This document shows positions 15,898 through 26,142 of a stretch of 64,000 bases of DNA, in pieces. The stretch spans positions 1 through 64,000 of the forward strand of contig NZ_JAFEUV020000001.1 in assembly GCF_017355915.2 (NCBI RefSeq). The letters are read 5' to 3'. The notes beneath the pieces are model-generated. The model saw only the letters and a list, made by a program, of their open reading frames with translations, ran no database searches and was not told the DNA's origin. The stretch is from Telluribacter roseus (GTDB lineage: Bacteria > Bacteroidota > Bacteroidia > Cytophagales > Spirosomataceae). Position 1 is the first letter of the stretch. The number at the start of each line of letters is the position of its first letter. A program made the translations under genes and the position numbers.

Positions 15898-16386
15898 ATG
15901 CCAGCAGATTCAGTAGTACAACTTTCCCACTTCATGCGGGACAACCAGCTTACCATTTCATTTGCCGAGAGCGCTTCTACCGGTCGATTTGTGTACGATT
16001 TTACCAGTGTACCCAATTGTGGTCCTACCGTAAAGGGGAGTATTGTATGCTACGATGTGAGTGTCAAGGAAAGCCTGCTGGGTATTCCCAAGGAGGTCAT
16101 AGAGCAGTATACGGCCGAATCAGCGGAAGTAACCCAGCACCTGGCCGATAGCCTGAGAGAGCTGATACCCGCCGATATTATCGTAGCCGTTACGGGGCTG
16201 GCCTCACCCGGAGGAAGCGAAGCGCCCGATAAGCCCGTAGGTACCATGTTTGTGCACGGGTACATAGGCGACGAGCCTTTCCGCAAGCGGTTTGTGTTTG
16301 ATGGCGATCCGGATGAGATCATTAAGCAGACCATCGATAGTACGGCTACTTTCCTGCTCGAAAAGGTACAGAACCTTTATGTTTAA
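15898..16386 (+). CDS. CinA C-terminal domain protein (PncC-like nicotinamide-nucleotide amidase family)
   Basis: A 162-residue stand-alone CinA C-terminal domain. Active PncC enzymes deamidate nicotinamide mononucleotide in NAD salvage. Family motifs: SFAESASTGRF (usually AESCTGG), GSIVCYDVSVKESLLGI, and AVTGLASPGGSEAPDKPVGTMFV (usually GIAGPGGG..KPVGTV). The first motif has Ala-Ser in place of Cys-Thr and Arg for the second Gly, so activity is uncertain. It is encoded alone, between the helicase operon and the peptidase. Confidence 0.82.
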   Translation: MPADSVVQLSHFMRDNQLTISFAESASTGRFVYDFTSVPNCGPTVKGSIVCYDVSVKESLLGIPKEVIEQYTAESAEVTQHLADSLRELIPADIIVAVTGLASPGGSEAPDKPVGTMFVHGYIGDEPFRKRFVFDGDPDEIIKQTIDSTATFLLEKVQNLYV

Positions 16387-16550
16387 TGAGGACTCTGGTA
16401 CGTCCTGCTCTTACCACCAGATAGACGGGGTGAATACGGGAAGAGGCTGTTGTTTGTCAGGACAATAGTTTTGGCTGTGGTACCTCCCAAAGTTGGTGAA
16501 AACCTGCTAACTTGCGGGATAAAACTAACGCCAGACCTAACTTCATCTGC

Positions 16551-18917
16551 ATGAAACAAGTGTTTCGCACCCTGGGACTCTTTCTGTTCCTGGGTATGAG
16601 TTCTTCCTTTGCCCAAAAGCTTTCGACCCTCACCGTAGAGAAAATCATGCGCGATCCTAAGTCCTGGATCGGTACGTCACCCAGCAATATCTACTGGTCA
16701 GAAGATGCTCAGCATATCTACTTCAGCTGGAACCCTGATAAAGCTCTTTCGGACTCCCTGTACAGGTACTCGCTTGCTACCAAAAAAATCACCAAAGTAC
16801 CTCAGAGCGAGCGGAAGCAACTGCCAACTGCCAGTGGTACCTACAACCGCATGCGTACCCTTAAAGTATACGCTAAGAATGGAGATATCTACCTGCTGGA
16901 CCGGAAGGGTAATAGCGTCCGCCAGTTAACCAATACCATAGAGGCTGAAAGTAATCCTCTATTCAGCGGCGATGAGCAGAGTGTGATCTTTGAACAGGGC
17001 GAAAACCTGTACAGCCTTTCCCTTACTACCGGGCTACTGACACAGCACACGGATTTCAGAGCAGGTAAGAAAAAAGAAGAGCCCAAGTTGAACGAAGAGG
17101 AGCAATGGCTGAAGCAGGACCAGTTAACGCAGTTCCAAGTTCTGAAGGAGCGGAAGGAAAAGCGGGATGCGGGCAAAAAGATCAGCGAAGCCGAAAAACC
17201 CCACCGCCCTAAAGAGATATACTTGGGCGAAAAGCGGGTAGATAATCCGGTACTTAGCCCCGATGGCCGCTTTGTAACCTACCGGCTGGCGGAGCCGGAC
17301 AAAAAGGCCAAGCGTACCATAGTACCCAACTACGTGACGGAGTCGGGCTTTACCGAAGATATTCCCGCCCGTACCAAAGTAGGCGCTCCTTTGACCAGTT
17401 ACGAGTTCTGGGTGTACGATGTCCGGAAAGATACGGCCCGTAAAGTATCTATGAAGCAGATAGCCGGTATATCAGACAAGCCCGATTACCTCAAGGACTA
17501 CTCTAGGCTGGATTCGGCCTGGAAAAAAGATAAGGAGCGTGATGTACTGGTACATGGCCCTTACTGGTCGGAGGATGGCCGTCAGGCGGTGGTAGTTGTA
17601 CGCTCACTGGACAACAAAGACCGTTGGATTATGGCGCTTGATCCAGAGAACCTGTCGCTTCGCCTGCTGGATCGTCAGCGCGACGAGGCCTGGATCGGTG
17701 GACCGGGCCTGGGTAGTTATCCCATGAGTGCGGGTGAACTTGGCTGGGTCAATAACCAGACCCTATACTTCCAGAGTGAGGCCGATGGCTACTCTCATTT
17801 GTATACCATTGATGTAGTAACAGGGCAGAAGAAGCAACTCACCAGGGGAAAGTTCGAAGTACAGAATGTGGTACTATCCAATGATAAGAACTGGTTTTAT
17901 ATCATCACTAATGAAGTACATCCCGGCGAGCAGCATCTGTACAAGATGTCGGTAAATGGTGGAGATCGTACACGCCTGACGCAGGGAACGGGAGCCCATG
18001 AGGTAGTGATCTCCCCCGATGAAAACAAACTGGCCGTACGGTACTCCAACAGTACTACTCCCTGGGAGCTGTTTGTGATGGATAATCAGCCTTCGTCCAG
18101 GCCTGAGCAGATTACGAAGTCAACTACGGATGAGTTTCGCTCGTATCCCTGGCGGGAGGCCAAGGTCGTTACTTTCAAAGCCGCCGATGGTGCCGATGTA
18201 TACGGTAGGGTATATGAGCCTAAGAAATCCAACGGTCGGGCCGTGATATTTGTACACGGAGCCGGGTACCTGCAGAACGCCCACAAATGGTGGAGCCAGT
18301 ACTTTCGGGAGTACATGTTCCACAACCTGCTGACAGACCTGGGCTATACGGTATTGGATATGGACTACCGCGCCAGTGCTGGCTACGGCCGCGACTGGCG
18401 GACGGGCATCTACCGCCACATGGGCGGCAAAGACCTCAGCGACCACGTGGATGGTGCCAAATGGCTGGTAAAGAAATACGGGGTGAATCCTAAGAAAATT
18501 GGTATTTACGGTGGCTCCTACGGTGGTTTTATTACCCTGATGGCACTCTTTACCGAGCCTGATGTATTTAAAGCCGGTGCCGCTCTTCGCCCTGTTACTG
18601 ACTGGGCCGCCTACAACCACCCCTACACCGCCAATATCCTTAACGAGCCCCAAGCCGATAGTCTGGCCTACCGCCGCAGCTCTCCTCTCTACCACGCCGC
18701 CGGACTCAAAAACCACCTGCTCATCTGCCACGGTATGGTGGATGTAAACGTGCATTTCCAGGATGTGGTGCGACTATCGCAGCGGTTGATCGAGCTAGGG
18801 AAGGATAACTGGGAGCTGGCCGTGTACCCTATGGAAGATCATGGCTTTGTGGAGCCATCCTCCTGGACCGATGAGTACAAACGCATCCTTAAGCTATTTG
18901 AAGAAAGGCTACGGTAG
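16551..18917 (+). CDS. S9 family serine peptidase (prolyl oligopeptidase / DPP-IV type), secreted
   Basis: A 788-residue peptidase with a signal peptide ending SSSFAQK (start ATG 16551; an in-frame ATG 39 bp upstream would precede the signal with a polar stretch). Residues ~30-520 form the beta-propeller gate with repeated blades (SPDGRFVTYRL, SEDGRQAVVVVRS, SPDENKLAVRYS). The alpha/beta-hydrolase domain has nucleophile motif GIYGGSYGGF, an Asp in MVDVNVHFQD and His in MEDHGFVEPSSW. It should release dipeptides or cleave short peptides in the periplasm. The propeller contains a charged insertion (~170-220) rich in Lys and Glu. Confidence 0.92.
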   Translation: MKQVFRTLGLFLFLGMSSSFAQKLSTLTVEKIMRDPKSWIGTSPSNIYWSEDAQHIYFSWNPDKALSDSLYRYSLATKKITKVPQSERKQLPTASGTYNRMRTLKVYAKNGDIYLLDRKGNSVRQLTNTIEAESNPLFSGDEQSVIFEQGENLYSLSLTTGLLTQHTDFRAGKKKEEPKLNEEEQWLKQDQLTQFQVLKERKEKRDAGKKISEAEKPHRPKEIYLGEKRVDNPVLSPDGRFVTYRLAEPDKKAKRTIVPNYVTESGFTEDIPARTKVGAPLTSYEFWVYDVRKDTARKVSMKQIAGISDKPDYLKDYSRLDSAWKKDKERDVLVHGPYWSEDGRQAVVVVRSLDNKDRWIMALDPENLSLRLLDRQRDEAWIGGPGLGSYPMSAGELGWVNNQTLYFQSEADGYSHLYTIDVVTGQKKQLTRGKFEVQNVVLSNDKNWFYIITNEVHPGEQHLYKMSVNGGDRTRLTQGTGAHEVVISPDENKLAVRYSNSTTPWELFVMDNQPSSRPEQITKSTTDEFRSYPWREAKVVTFKAADGADVYGRVYEPKKSNGRAVIFVHGAGYLQNAHKWWSQYFREYMFHNLLTDLGYTVLDMDYRASAGYGRDWRTGIYRHMGGKDLSDHVDGAKWLVKKYGVNPKKIGIYGGSYGGFITLMALFTEPDVFKAGAALRPVTDWAAYNHPYTANILNEPQADSLAYRRSSPLYHAAGLKNHLLICHGMVDVNVHFQDVVRLSQRLIELGKDNWELAVYPMEDHGFVEPSSWTDEYKRILKLFEERLR

Positions 18918-18940
18918 ATTGATCATACTCAGAAAAACAG

Positions 18941-18972
18941 AAAGCCCGGTGAGAGTGATCTCACCGGGCTTT
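18941..18972. terminator. bidirectional terminator
   Basis: A 14-bp perfect stem (18941-18954 with 18959-18972), loop GTGA, followed by T-rich sequence. It lies between the convergent stops at 18917 and 18994. Confidence 0.85.
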
Positions 18973-18993
18973 TTATTTATTATCTACTATATA

Positions 18994-19590
18994 TTAATAA
19001 TTGGCGTAAGAATAGTCAGGAGTACGACTGGTACGGCTGGCTTCTTTTTTAGCCTTCTGCTTGTCAATCAAGATACCTGTGACAGTACCAGCACCAGCTC
19101 CTACGGCTCCACCCAGAATGGCTCCCTGTACCTTTTTCTTAGATACGATAGCACCGGTAGCGGCACCTACCGCACCACCAATAATGGCACCCTTAGCTGG
19201 AGTATGCAGACCTTTCTTCTTTTGGGTCTGAGCTACCGGGGCAGTTTTTACCGATGGCTTATACGCATCCGTGCTGGATGAGGTCCGCTCACGGGGTGTC
19301 CAGTCATCGTTGACACGCTGAGTTACCTTAGAGTCGCCAGCAACCCGGTTTGATTTTTCGGCTGCGGTGGCTTTGCCAGCTATGGCTACTGACTGCATGG
19401 AGTCAATGGCTGCCTGCTTGGCTTTCTGTACATCCAGTTCAGATCTTAGCTTCTGAATCTCAGCTTCGTGCTTAGCTTTGAGCAATTCAGTCTGCATATC
19501 TGCAGTGGCTTTATCATTATTTGTGTCCGTTACACCATTACAGGAGAACATCACACTTGCAATTGCTGCTATTACCAATAGATTTTTCAT
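18994..19590 (-). CDS. lipoprotein with coiled coil and glycine zipper (YMGG-like)
   Basis: A 198-residue protein with a lipoprotein signal (SVMFSCNG, Cys 17). Residues ~30-70 are an Ala/Lys/Glu/Gln-rich coiled coil; a low-complexity Ser/Thr/Lys linker follows; residues ~130-175 are two glycine zippers (GAIIGGAVGAATGAIV and GAILGGAVGAGAGTVTG) separated by a Lys-rich hinge. Gly-zipper YMGG-like proteins insert in or associate with membranes; the fusion to a lipidated coiled coil suggests a bridge between outer membrane and another layer. The function is not known. Confidence 0.8.
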   Translation of the reverse strand: MKNLLVIAAIASVMFSCNGVTDTNNDKATADMQTELLKAKHEAEIQKLRSELDVQKAKQAAIDSMQSVAIAGKATAAEKSNRVAGDSKVTQRVNDDWTPRERTSSSTDAYKPSVKTAPVAQTQKKKGLHTPAKGAIIGGAVGAATGAIVSKKKVQGAILGGAVGAGAGTVTGILIDKQKAKKEASRTSRTPDYSYANY

Positions 19591-20188
19591 GATTCGTCAG
19601 AGTTGGCTCCGTACTCGATCCCGTTTTTGTACGTTAACCAGTATACCGGGTACAGAGCGGTGAAAAATTGGTTATTTGTTAAGCACCTTGTCACACTCAT
19701 ATTAAAAACGAAAGATGCTTAGATTAGGTTCAATTTGTTTAATGAAACTTTATTTATGTTGTGATTTAGCTAACGGTTTGTTTTATTTATTAAAAATTTT
19801 AAAATGCCCCGCTATCTAGCTAGCTCACAATTGCCATTCAATCTTTGCTGGCATTAGTTTCTATAAAAACTTCGTTCCAGCTCCTTTTTTCTTGTTTCAT
19901 GGGGTTTTTGTTGTGTTTCATCAGTTAGATGCTATTCCTGACTACACGTTTAATGCCCATCACAAATTTTTTGTATTTTAATAAGATACGTACATTGACA
20001 AGTATGAGTAAACTTGTGGACTTACTGAGATAGAAGTGGTTATCAGAGATAGGGGCTAGACAGTAATTCTGTTTTGGCTTTTTCTGAATATACTGGTAGG
20101 AACACCCCATTCGGCTGCTTTTATAGGTAACTACATACCTCATACACGTTGCTACACGAAGCCGTGGTACTCTAATCAGAACACATTC
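19591..20188. other. 598-bp AT-rich intergenic region, no gene seen
   Basis: The stretch between the divergent lipoprotein and DUF1593 genes is AT-rich with homopolymer runs. A 105-codon minus-strand frame reaching into the next gene has no family features and is rejected. No hairpin, tRNA or consensus promoter could be supported. Confidence 0.4.
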
Positions 20189-21613
20189 ATGAAAAACTGG
20201 TATTGGATTGTTGGCCTGACCCTCTGGATAAGCACAAGTCATGCGTTTGCTCAGGAAGCAGCAAAACCTCAGGTCATAGTACTAACGGATATCGAAAATG
20301 AACCTGACGATGCCATGTCGCTGGTTCGTTTCCTGTTGTATTCCAGTCAGTTTGATGTAAAGGGGCTGATCGCTACTACTTCTATTCATCAGCGTAATAA
20401 GATCGCCGACTGGCGCATTCACCAGATCTTGGAAGCTTACCAGAAAGTACAGCCTAACCTGCTCCTGCACGAGAAAGGCTACCCGACCTATGACTATCTG
20501 TGGACAGTAGTAAAAAAGGGACTGCCTGTTTACGGCATGAATGGGGTAGGAGAAGGCAAAGACTCCGACGGCTCAGAGCATATTATCAAAGTAGTAGATG
20601 CTACATCCGGTCCTGTGTGGGTGACGGTATGGGGAGGAGCCAACTGCCTGGCTCAGGCGTTGTGGAAAGTAAAGAAGGATCGAAACGCCAGGGATGTAGC
20701 TGCCTTTGTCAAAAAACTGCGCGTGTACACGATTTCTGATCAGGATGATACAGGCCCCTGGCTCCGAAGCAACTTTAAGGACTTGTTCTACATAGTAAGT
20801 CCGGGTACTACCGAGTTTGGTGTTCATGGCTACTTTTACTCCACCTGGAGCGGAATATCCGGCGAGAAGTTCTACAACTTTGCCTGTGGAGCCGATTCAA
20901 CACTGGTTACCAATACCTGGGTACACAAAAACATTCAGCAAAATCATGGTCCGCTGGGCGAGCAGTACCCCGAAATTGAATACATCATGGAAGGAGACTC
21001 ACCTTCGTTTATGTTCTTGATCAACAACGGGCTCAACAGCCCGGAGCACCCCAACTACGGGGGCTGGGGGGGGCGGTATGAGTACTACAAGCCCCTGACC
21101 GAGCACTGGTACATACAGGAAGAAACCCGACCTATCTGGACCAATGCCTCAGATAAAGTACTTGGCCTTGACAACCGGTACTATATGGACAACCGGGCCA
21201 CGATCTGGCGCTGGCGGGAAGCCTACCAGAATGACTTTGCAGCCCGCATGGATTGGTGTATGACACCCTACAGGGAAGCGAATCACCCACCGGTACCCGT
21301 CGTAAACAAACCTGCTACTCTTACTGTCAGTGCGGGTGATGTACTGGAGATTGATGCCTCTGCCTCCTCGGATCCTGATGGCAATCCGCTTTCTTTTGAA
21401 TGGATGCAGTACCTGGAAGCCGGTACCTTGAAAAGACCCCTCAAGCTGGAAGGAGGCAACGAAGCCAAAGTCAGGTTTGTAGTACCGGATGTGAAGGAAG
21501 CGCAGACCACGCACCTGATTCTTAAACTCACTGATCAAGGTACTCCCCGCCTCACCCGATATAAGCGGTTAATACTGACAGTTAATCCCAAAAGCTCCAG
21601 AAGCGGCTCTTAA
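20189..21613 (+). CDS. DUF1593 / Sde182-type nucleoside-hydrolase-like secreted protein
   Basis: A 474-residue secreted protein: signal peptide to ~21 (SHAFAQE), then a nucleoside-hydrolase-like domain whose first strand carries VIVLTDIENEPDDAMSLVR, the acidic motif that binds calcium and ribose in true nucleoside hydrolases. Residues ~385-470 form an Ig/PKD-like domain (VLEIDASASSDPDGNPLSFEW). This combination is the Sde182 family, originally described as cellulose-binding; the substrate is probably a plant-derived glycoside. A signal-bearing TIM-barrel isomerase gene follows 128 bp later on the same strand and may act in the same route. Confidence 0.88.
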   Translation: MKNWYWIVGLTLWISTSHAFAQEAAKPQVIVLTDIENEPDDAMSLVRFLLYSSQFDVKGLIATTSIHQRNKIADWRIHQILEAYQKVQPNLLLHEKGYPTYDYLWTVVKKGLPVYGMNGVGEGKDSDGSEHIIKVVDATSGPVWVTVWGGANCLAQALWKVKKDRNARDVAAFVKKLRVYTISDQDDTGPWLRSNFKDLFYIVSPGTTEFGVHGYFYSTWSGISGEKFYNFACGADSTLVTNTWVHKNIQQNHGPLGEQYPEIEYIMEGDSPSFMFLINNGLNSPEHPNYGGWGGRYEYYKPLTEHWYIQEETRPIWTNASDKVLGLDNRYYMDNRATIWRWREAYQNDFAARMDWCMTPYREANHPPVPVVNKPATLTVSAGDVLEIDASASSDPDGNPLSFEWMQYLEAGTLKRPLKLEGGNEAKVRFVVPDVKEAQTTHLILKLTDQGTPRLTRYKRLILTVNPKSSRSGS

Positions 21614-21741
21614 AGAATAGGCCTGCCTGTCCCCATACAAGTACTAGATGTTCCTCTTACCTGAGAGGTAGGTAAAAAGAGACGTATACCTGCTTTTGAA
21701 TCAGAACAATCGAATGTATATCTAAAATTGAATATTCCTTT

Positions 21742-22668
21742 ATGAATCGTCGTCAAGTACTAGCGGGCCTTTCGGCTGCGGCCGGAGCGGCTACCTTACC
21801 TCATCTGGCTACTGCCGAGAAGCCCAAACCAGCGGCTCCCTTTACCTACTGCCTCAACATGAGTACCCTGCGGGGACACAAGCTGGGCTTCATGAAAGAA
21901 ATTGAAGTAGCTTCCAAGGCTGGCTTCCGATCCGTCGAGATCTGGATCAATAGTCTGGAAGATTACCTGAAAGGCGGAGGTACGCTTGCGCAGGCCCGCC
22001 GGCACCTGAACGATCACGGCGTAACGGCCGAAGATGCCATTGGATTTGCGCAATGGATAGTCAATGATGACGCCGTACGAGCCAAAGCCCTAGATCAGCT
22101 TAAGCGCGAGTCGGAGATGCTGGCCGGGATTGGCTGTAAGCGCATTGCAGCCCCTGCTATGGGAGCCACTCAGGGTGACTACCTGGACCTCAGGAAGGTG
22201 GCAGAGCGGTACCGGACTATACTTGAACTGGGCGATCAGACGGGCGTAGTACCTCATCTGGAGCTGTGGGGCTTCTCCAAGAACCTCAGTACCGTTGGAG
22301 AGATCCTATTTGTAGCGGCGCAGAGTGGCCATCCGTCGGCTCGGGTACTCATGGATGTATACCACCTACACCGGGGCGGCTCAGGACTGGATAGTGTTAA
22401 TCTGGTAGGAAAGCCTCTGATCGAGATCTTCCATATGAATGATTATCCATCGACTATTCCGGCCGAAAAACTAACGGATGCTGACCGGGTATATCCGGGA
22501 GATGGGGTAGCTCCTCTGGGCAAGCTGTTAAAGTCACTGCGTAATCCTGAGAGACCTGTTATCTTGTCGCTGGAAGTATTCAATCCTACATACTACGCAC
22601 AGGATGCTCTGCTGGTGGCAAAGACCAGTCTGGCTAAAATGAAGAAAGCAACAGAGGGAATTGTATAA
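21742..22668 (+). CDS. Tat-exported TIM-barrel sugar isomerase/epimerase
   Basis: A 308-residue protein of the xylose-isomerase-like TIM-barrel family. The N-terminus MNRRQVLAGLSAAAGAATL is a twin-arginine signal (RRQVL followed by a hydrophobic Ala-rich stretch), so the folded protein is exported. Metal-binding acidic residues are in VEIWINS, HLELWGF, LMDVYHLHRGG and LSLEVFNP, as in D-tagatose/ketose 3-epimerase relatives. Exported isomerases of this type are common in Cytophagales carbohydrate loci. A bidirectional terminator follows. Confidence 0.85.
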   Translation: MNRRQVLAGLSAAAGAATLPHLATAEKPKPAAPFTYCLNMSTLRGHKLGFMKEIEVASKAGFRSVEIWINSLEDYLKGGGTLAQARRHLNDHGVTAEDAIGFAQWIVNDDAVRAKALDQLKRESEMLAGIGCKRIAAPAMGATQGDYLDLRKVAERYRTILELGDQTGVVPHLELWGFSKNLSTVGEILFVAAQSGHPSARVLMDVYHLHRGGSGLDSVNLVGKPLIEIFHMNDYPSTIPAEKLTDADRVYPGDGVAPLGKLLKSLRNPERPVILSLEVFNPTYYAQDALLVAKTSLAKMKKATEGIV

Positions 22669-22706
22669 GTGTAGATTTCTATCGGATAGACAGATATAAG
22701 TGCATA

Positions 22707-22742
22707 AAAAAAGCTGATCAGTATTTACTGATCAGCTTTTTT
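22707..22742. terminator. bidirectional rho-independent terminator
   Basis: A 16-bp perfect stem (22707-22722 with 22727-22742), loop ATTT, flanked by A and T runs, between the isomerase stop and the convergent ftsH stop. Confidence 0.88.
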
Positions 22743-22764
22743 GGTATTTGAGTTAAGAGGTAAT

Positions 22765-24840
22765 CTAGGCCTTGGATTCTTCGGCTGAGCTACGCTCTTC
22801 TGTAATTACGTTTACATCTTCGCCATCCTGCTGGTGTTTATCTTCCGCGTGCTTAACAGCTTCCTGATGGATAGCTGCCTCTTCGTTAGAGCGGCGGTTG
22901 ATATAAGCCTGATAGCTGGTTTCTTTCTCGTACGGACGCTGTCCGATTAGCTTTTCAAGATCACTCTGGAACAGAATCTCTTTCTTCAGTAGCTCCTGAG
23001 CAATTTTTTCCAGTGCTTCACGCTTGTCCATCAGCATACCTTTGACATGCTGGTAAGCCGCATCGATCAGTTTGCGTACCTCTTCGTCAATCGCCTCCGA
23101 AGTAGACTCCGAGTAAGGCTTTGTGAAGGAGTAGTCAGACTGCTTGGAGTCATAGTACGAAACGTTACCAATACGCTCATTCATACCGTACATAGTTACC
23201 ATGCTGTAAGCAAGCTTAGTCACTCGCTCAAGGTCACTCAGGGCACCAGTAGATATTTTACCAAATACTACATCCTCAGCGGCACGGCCACCTAATGTCA
23301 TACACATCTCATCAAAGAGCTGCTCGGTACGGTAGAGGTACTGCTCACGGGGTAGGTACTGCGCATATCCCAGCGCGGCAACACCACGTGGTACGATAGT
23401 TACCTTTACCAAGGGGTCAGCGTGCTCCAGGTACCAACCTGCTACAGCATGACCAGCTTCGTGGTAAGCAACAATCTGCTTCTCTTCGGGAGAGATCAGC
23501 TTGTTTTTCTTCTCGAGACCACCAATTACACGATCCATCGCATCCTGGAAGTCCTGCATGGTTACCTCATTGCGGTCTCTACGGGCAGCAATCAGGGCCG
23601 CTTCGTTACATACGTTGGCTATTTCAGCACCGGCAAAACCAGGTGTCTGAGCGGCCAGTTTCTGCAAATCTACATCCTCGCCCAGTTTAAGTGGCTTAAG
23701 GTGTACTTTGAAGATAGCTTCACGACCTACTACATCGGGCTTATCAACCGAAATCTGACGGTCAAAACGACCTGGACGAAGTAGCGCAGAGTCCAGTACA
23801 TCCGGACGGTTAGTAGCCGCCAGAATGATAATACCAGAGTCTGTGGCAAAACCATCCATCTCCACGAGTAGTGAGTTCAGGGTATTTTCACGCTCATCGT
23901 TGGCACCTGGCATAGCACCACGTCCACGCGAACGACCTACGGCATCAATCTCATCGATAAAGATGATACAGGGAGCTTTTTCTTTGGCCTGCTTGAAAAG
24001 GTCACGAACCCGGGCAGCACCTACCCCTACGAACATTTCTACGAAGTCAGAACCTGACAGAGAGAAGAATGGAACACCTGCCTCACCGGCTACCGCCTTA
24101 GCAAGCAGGGTTTTACCGGTACCCGGAGGGCCTACCAGCAACGCACCCTTAGGAATCTTAGCTCCCAGTTTCTTAAACTTCTCGGGGCTCTTGAGGTAGT
24201 CGACAATCTCCTTGATTTCTTCCTTGGCTTCGTCAAGGCCAGCTACGTCATTGAAGGTAATCTTAACCTTGTTTTCGGCATCGAAAAGAGTGGCGCGTGA
24301 ACGACCTATGTTAAAGATCTGTCCACCGGGACCTACACCTCCTGACATACGACCCAACAGGAAGTACATCACCAGGATCATAATGATAAAGAAGCCCCAC
24401 GTGCCCAGGAAGCCGGTCCAGTCATTTCGGGTATCGATCTTATACTCTACCTTTTCATTATCCGGAGTCCCCTCCTGCATCTGTTCAAGATCTTTCTTGA
24501 ACGTCTCTGCTGAGGTAATCTGGAACTGATAGTGCGGGCCAGACTCACCACCAAAGTAGTTGTTTTCCTTCGATATAACCTGATACTTATCTTTCTTCAA
24601 GGCATCCGGCTCCAGGGTAACCTCCACCAGCTTATCGTTCACGATGGTTACGCGGGCTACTTCCCCATCAGTTACCATTTTCTCAAAACGCTTCTGGGTA
24701 ATCTCCCGCAACGTAGACGAGCGATTGAGATAGGTAATCCCCAGGATAGTTGCAATCAGAGCGGCAATTATCCAGCCCTGATACCCCCGCTGAGGACTTT
24801 TTGGGTTTAACGGATTTCTTTTGTTATCGTTTTCAGACAT
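22765..24840 (-). CDS. ftsH: ATP-dependent zinc metalloprotease FtsH
   Basis: A 691-residue inner-membrane AAA+ protease that degrades misfolded membrane proteins and selected regulators. Two membrane helices (~22-40 and ~147-163) flank a periplasmic domain. Walker A GPPGTGKT is at 237-244, Walker [10 protein letters not shown] near 292-300, the second region of homology [10 protein letters not shown] at ~354-363, and the zinc site HEAGH at 460-464. The C-terminus is a charged, probably flexible tail. It is downstream of rsfS with a 72-bp gap, an arrangement conserved in this order. Confidence 0.97.
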   Translation of the reverse strand: MSENDNKRNPLNPKSPQRGYQGWIIAALIATILGITYLNRSSTLREITQKRFEKMVTDGEVARVTIVNDKLVEVTLEPDALKKDKYQVISKENNYFGGESGPHYQFQITSAETFKKDLEQMQEGTPDNEKVEYKIDTRNDWTGFLGTWGFFIIMILVMYFLLGRMSGGVGPGGQIFNIGRSRATLFDAENKVKITFNDVAGLDEAKEEIKEIVDYLKSPEKFKKLGAKIPKGALLVGPPGTGKTLLAKAVAGEAGVPFFSLSGSDFVEMFVGVGAARVRDLFKQAKEKAPCIIFIDEIDAVGRSRGRGAMPGANDERENTLNSLLVEMDGFATDSGIIILAATNRPDVLDSALLRPGRFDRQISVDKPDVVGREAIFKVHLKPLKLGEDVDLQKLAAQTPGFAGAEIANVCNEAALIAARRDRNEVTMQDFQDAMDRVIGGLEKKNKLISPEEKQIVAYHEAGHAVAGWYLEHADPLVKVTIVPRGVAALGYAQYLPREQYLYRTEQLFDEMCMTLGGRAAEDVVFGKISTGALSDLERVTKLAYSMVTMYGMNERIGNVSYYDSKQSDYSFTKPYSESTSEAIDEEVRKLIDAAYQHVKGMLMDKREALEKIAQELLKKEILFQSDLEKLIGQRPYEKETSYQAYINRRSNEEAAIHQEAVKHAEDKHQQDGEDVNVITEERSSAEESKA

Positions 24841-24912
24841 TATTTTAGGGCATTAGTACATATAATATTAATGAGAACATATTCCGTACTATGAATGTTC
24901 ACGCGGAATATA

Positions 24913-25296
24913 TTAAGCAACTGACTCTTCAATGATTGTCAGTTCGGCGTCTCCCCAGAGTTCTTCCAGATCGTAGTACTTACGGCGATCTTTCTTAAAA
25001 ACATGCGCCACAACATCTACGTAGTCTATTAGTATCCACTCCCGGTTAGTCTTACCTTCCTTATGCCACGGATCGATGCCCGAAGTCTTGTATACTTCTT
25101 CCTCAACAGAATCAGCGATGGCGTCAATTTGTGTATCGGAGTTACCCGAGCATATTACAAAATAATCAGCTACTGCATTCTTTACGTTTCTAAGGTCAAG
25201 AATAGCGATTTCCTGCGCTTTCTTTTCCATCATTCCTTTCGCCACCAGCTGGCAGAGTTCTTGTGAAGATACTTCTTTATTTTTGCGTTGTTTCAT
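24913..25296 (-). CDS. rsfS: ribosomal silencing factor RsfS
   Basis: A 127-residue protein that binds uL14 and blocks subunit joining during starvation. Signature elements are KAQEIAILDLRNVKNAVADYFVICSG, followed by DAIADSVEE and HKEGKTNREWILIDYVDVVAHVF, then YYDLEELWGDA. It is divergent from birA and precedes ftsH on the same strand. Confidence 0.95.
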   Translation of the reverse strand: MKQRKNKEVSSQELCQLVAKGMMEKKAQEIAILDLRNVKNAVADYFVICSGNSDTQIDAIADSVEEEVYKTSGIDPWHKEGKTNREWILIDYVDVVAHVFKKDRRKYYDLEELWGDAELTIIEESVA

Positions 25297-25377
25297 GCGT
25301 TAGTGTTACCTGTGAAAAAGATATAAGTGCGTGGCACTTTTTTCCCATTTATAAAAGTAAAAAATAAATCAAAAAAA

Positions 25378-26142
25378 TTGTACGATTCTGTATCTAAAAC
25401 ACTCTTTCTGGGTAAAAAGATTCTTTATCTGCCAACTTGTCATTCTACCAACGACATAGCGGCTGAAATAGTACGTGAGTCTATATTTCCCGAGGGGACT
25501 GTTGTCATCACTGATCATCAGACGGCGGGTAGAGGCCAAAGGGGCAACCAGTGGATTACCAGCCAGGGGCAGAACTTTACCTTATCGTTAGTGCTAAGGC
25601 CCTCATTCTTACTGGTACACGAGCAGTTTTTGCTGAGCCAGGCAGTGGCATTGGGGGTAAGGGCTTACTTACGGCAGTATACACCTAAGGCACTGGTCAA
25701 ATGGCCCAATGACTTGTATATAGATGCTGAAAAAGTAGGGGGAATCCTTATCGAAAATGTACTACAGGGTACCTGTATCGCTCACTCGGTGGTAGGTATC
25801 GGCCTCAATATCAATCAACAGCAATTTCAGTCGCTACGTTCCACTTCGTTGGGGAAGAGTACAGGAAAAGTTTTCTCACTAAATGAGGAGCTTCCCCAAC
25901 TTCTGCATTGGGTGGAATCGTACTACCTGCGCCTGCGGGCAGGGCGCAGGCAGGAAATCCGGGATGAGTACCTTCAGTACCTGCTGGGGTTAGAGCAGGA
26001 GCGTACCTTCAGGGCCGGAGAAAACGCTTTCTCCGGATGTATAATCGGTATCACAGAAGTAGGAAAGCTTCAGGTACGCTTGGCTGATGGTACAGTGTCC
26101 CAGTTTGATGTGAAGGAAATAGAGTGGCTGTGGGAGGGCTAA
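25378..26142 (+). CDS. birA: biotin-[acetyl-CoA-carboxylase] ligase
   Basis: A ~254-residue biotin protein ligase without an N-terminal DNA-binding domain, so it biotinylates carrier protein but is unlikely to repress transcription. Motifs: YLPTCHSTND, GRGQRGNQW (ATP/biotinyl-AMP loop), VKWPNDLYIDAEKVGGILIEN and VVGIGLNIN. There is no ATG near the start: I place it at TTG 25378, where homology begins (MYDSVSKTLFLG); a GTG at 25327 would add 17 residues. The stop overlaps the convergent TMEM220-type gene by 4 bp. Confidence 0.9.
   Translation: MYDSVSKTLFLGKKILYLPTCHSTNDIAAEIVRESIFPEGTVVITDHQTAGRGQRGNQWITSQGQNFTLSLVLRPSFLLVHEQFLLSQAVALGVRAYLRQYTPKALVKWPNDLYIDAEKVGGILIENVLQGTCIAHSVVGIGLNINQQQFQSLRSTSLGKSTGKVFSLNEELPQLLHWVESYYLRLRAGRRQEIRDEYLQYLLGLEQERTFRAGENAFSGCIIGITEVGKLQVRLADGTVSQFDVKEIEWLWEG

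Noticed and set aside
18120-18755. 211-codon minus-strand frame inside the S9 peptidase
   Set aside because: Shadow of the peptidase catalytic domain, where the plus frame carries all motifs.
19925-20242. 105-codon minus-strand frame in the 598-bp spacer
   Set aside because: It overlaps the signal peptide of the DUF1593 gene and has no recognisable domain.
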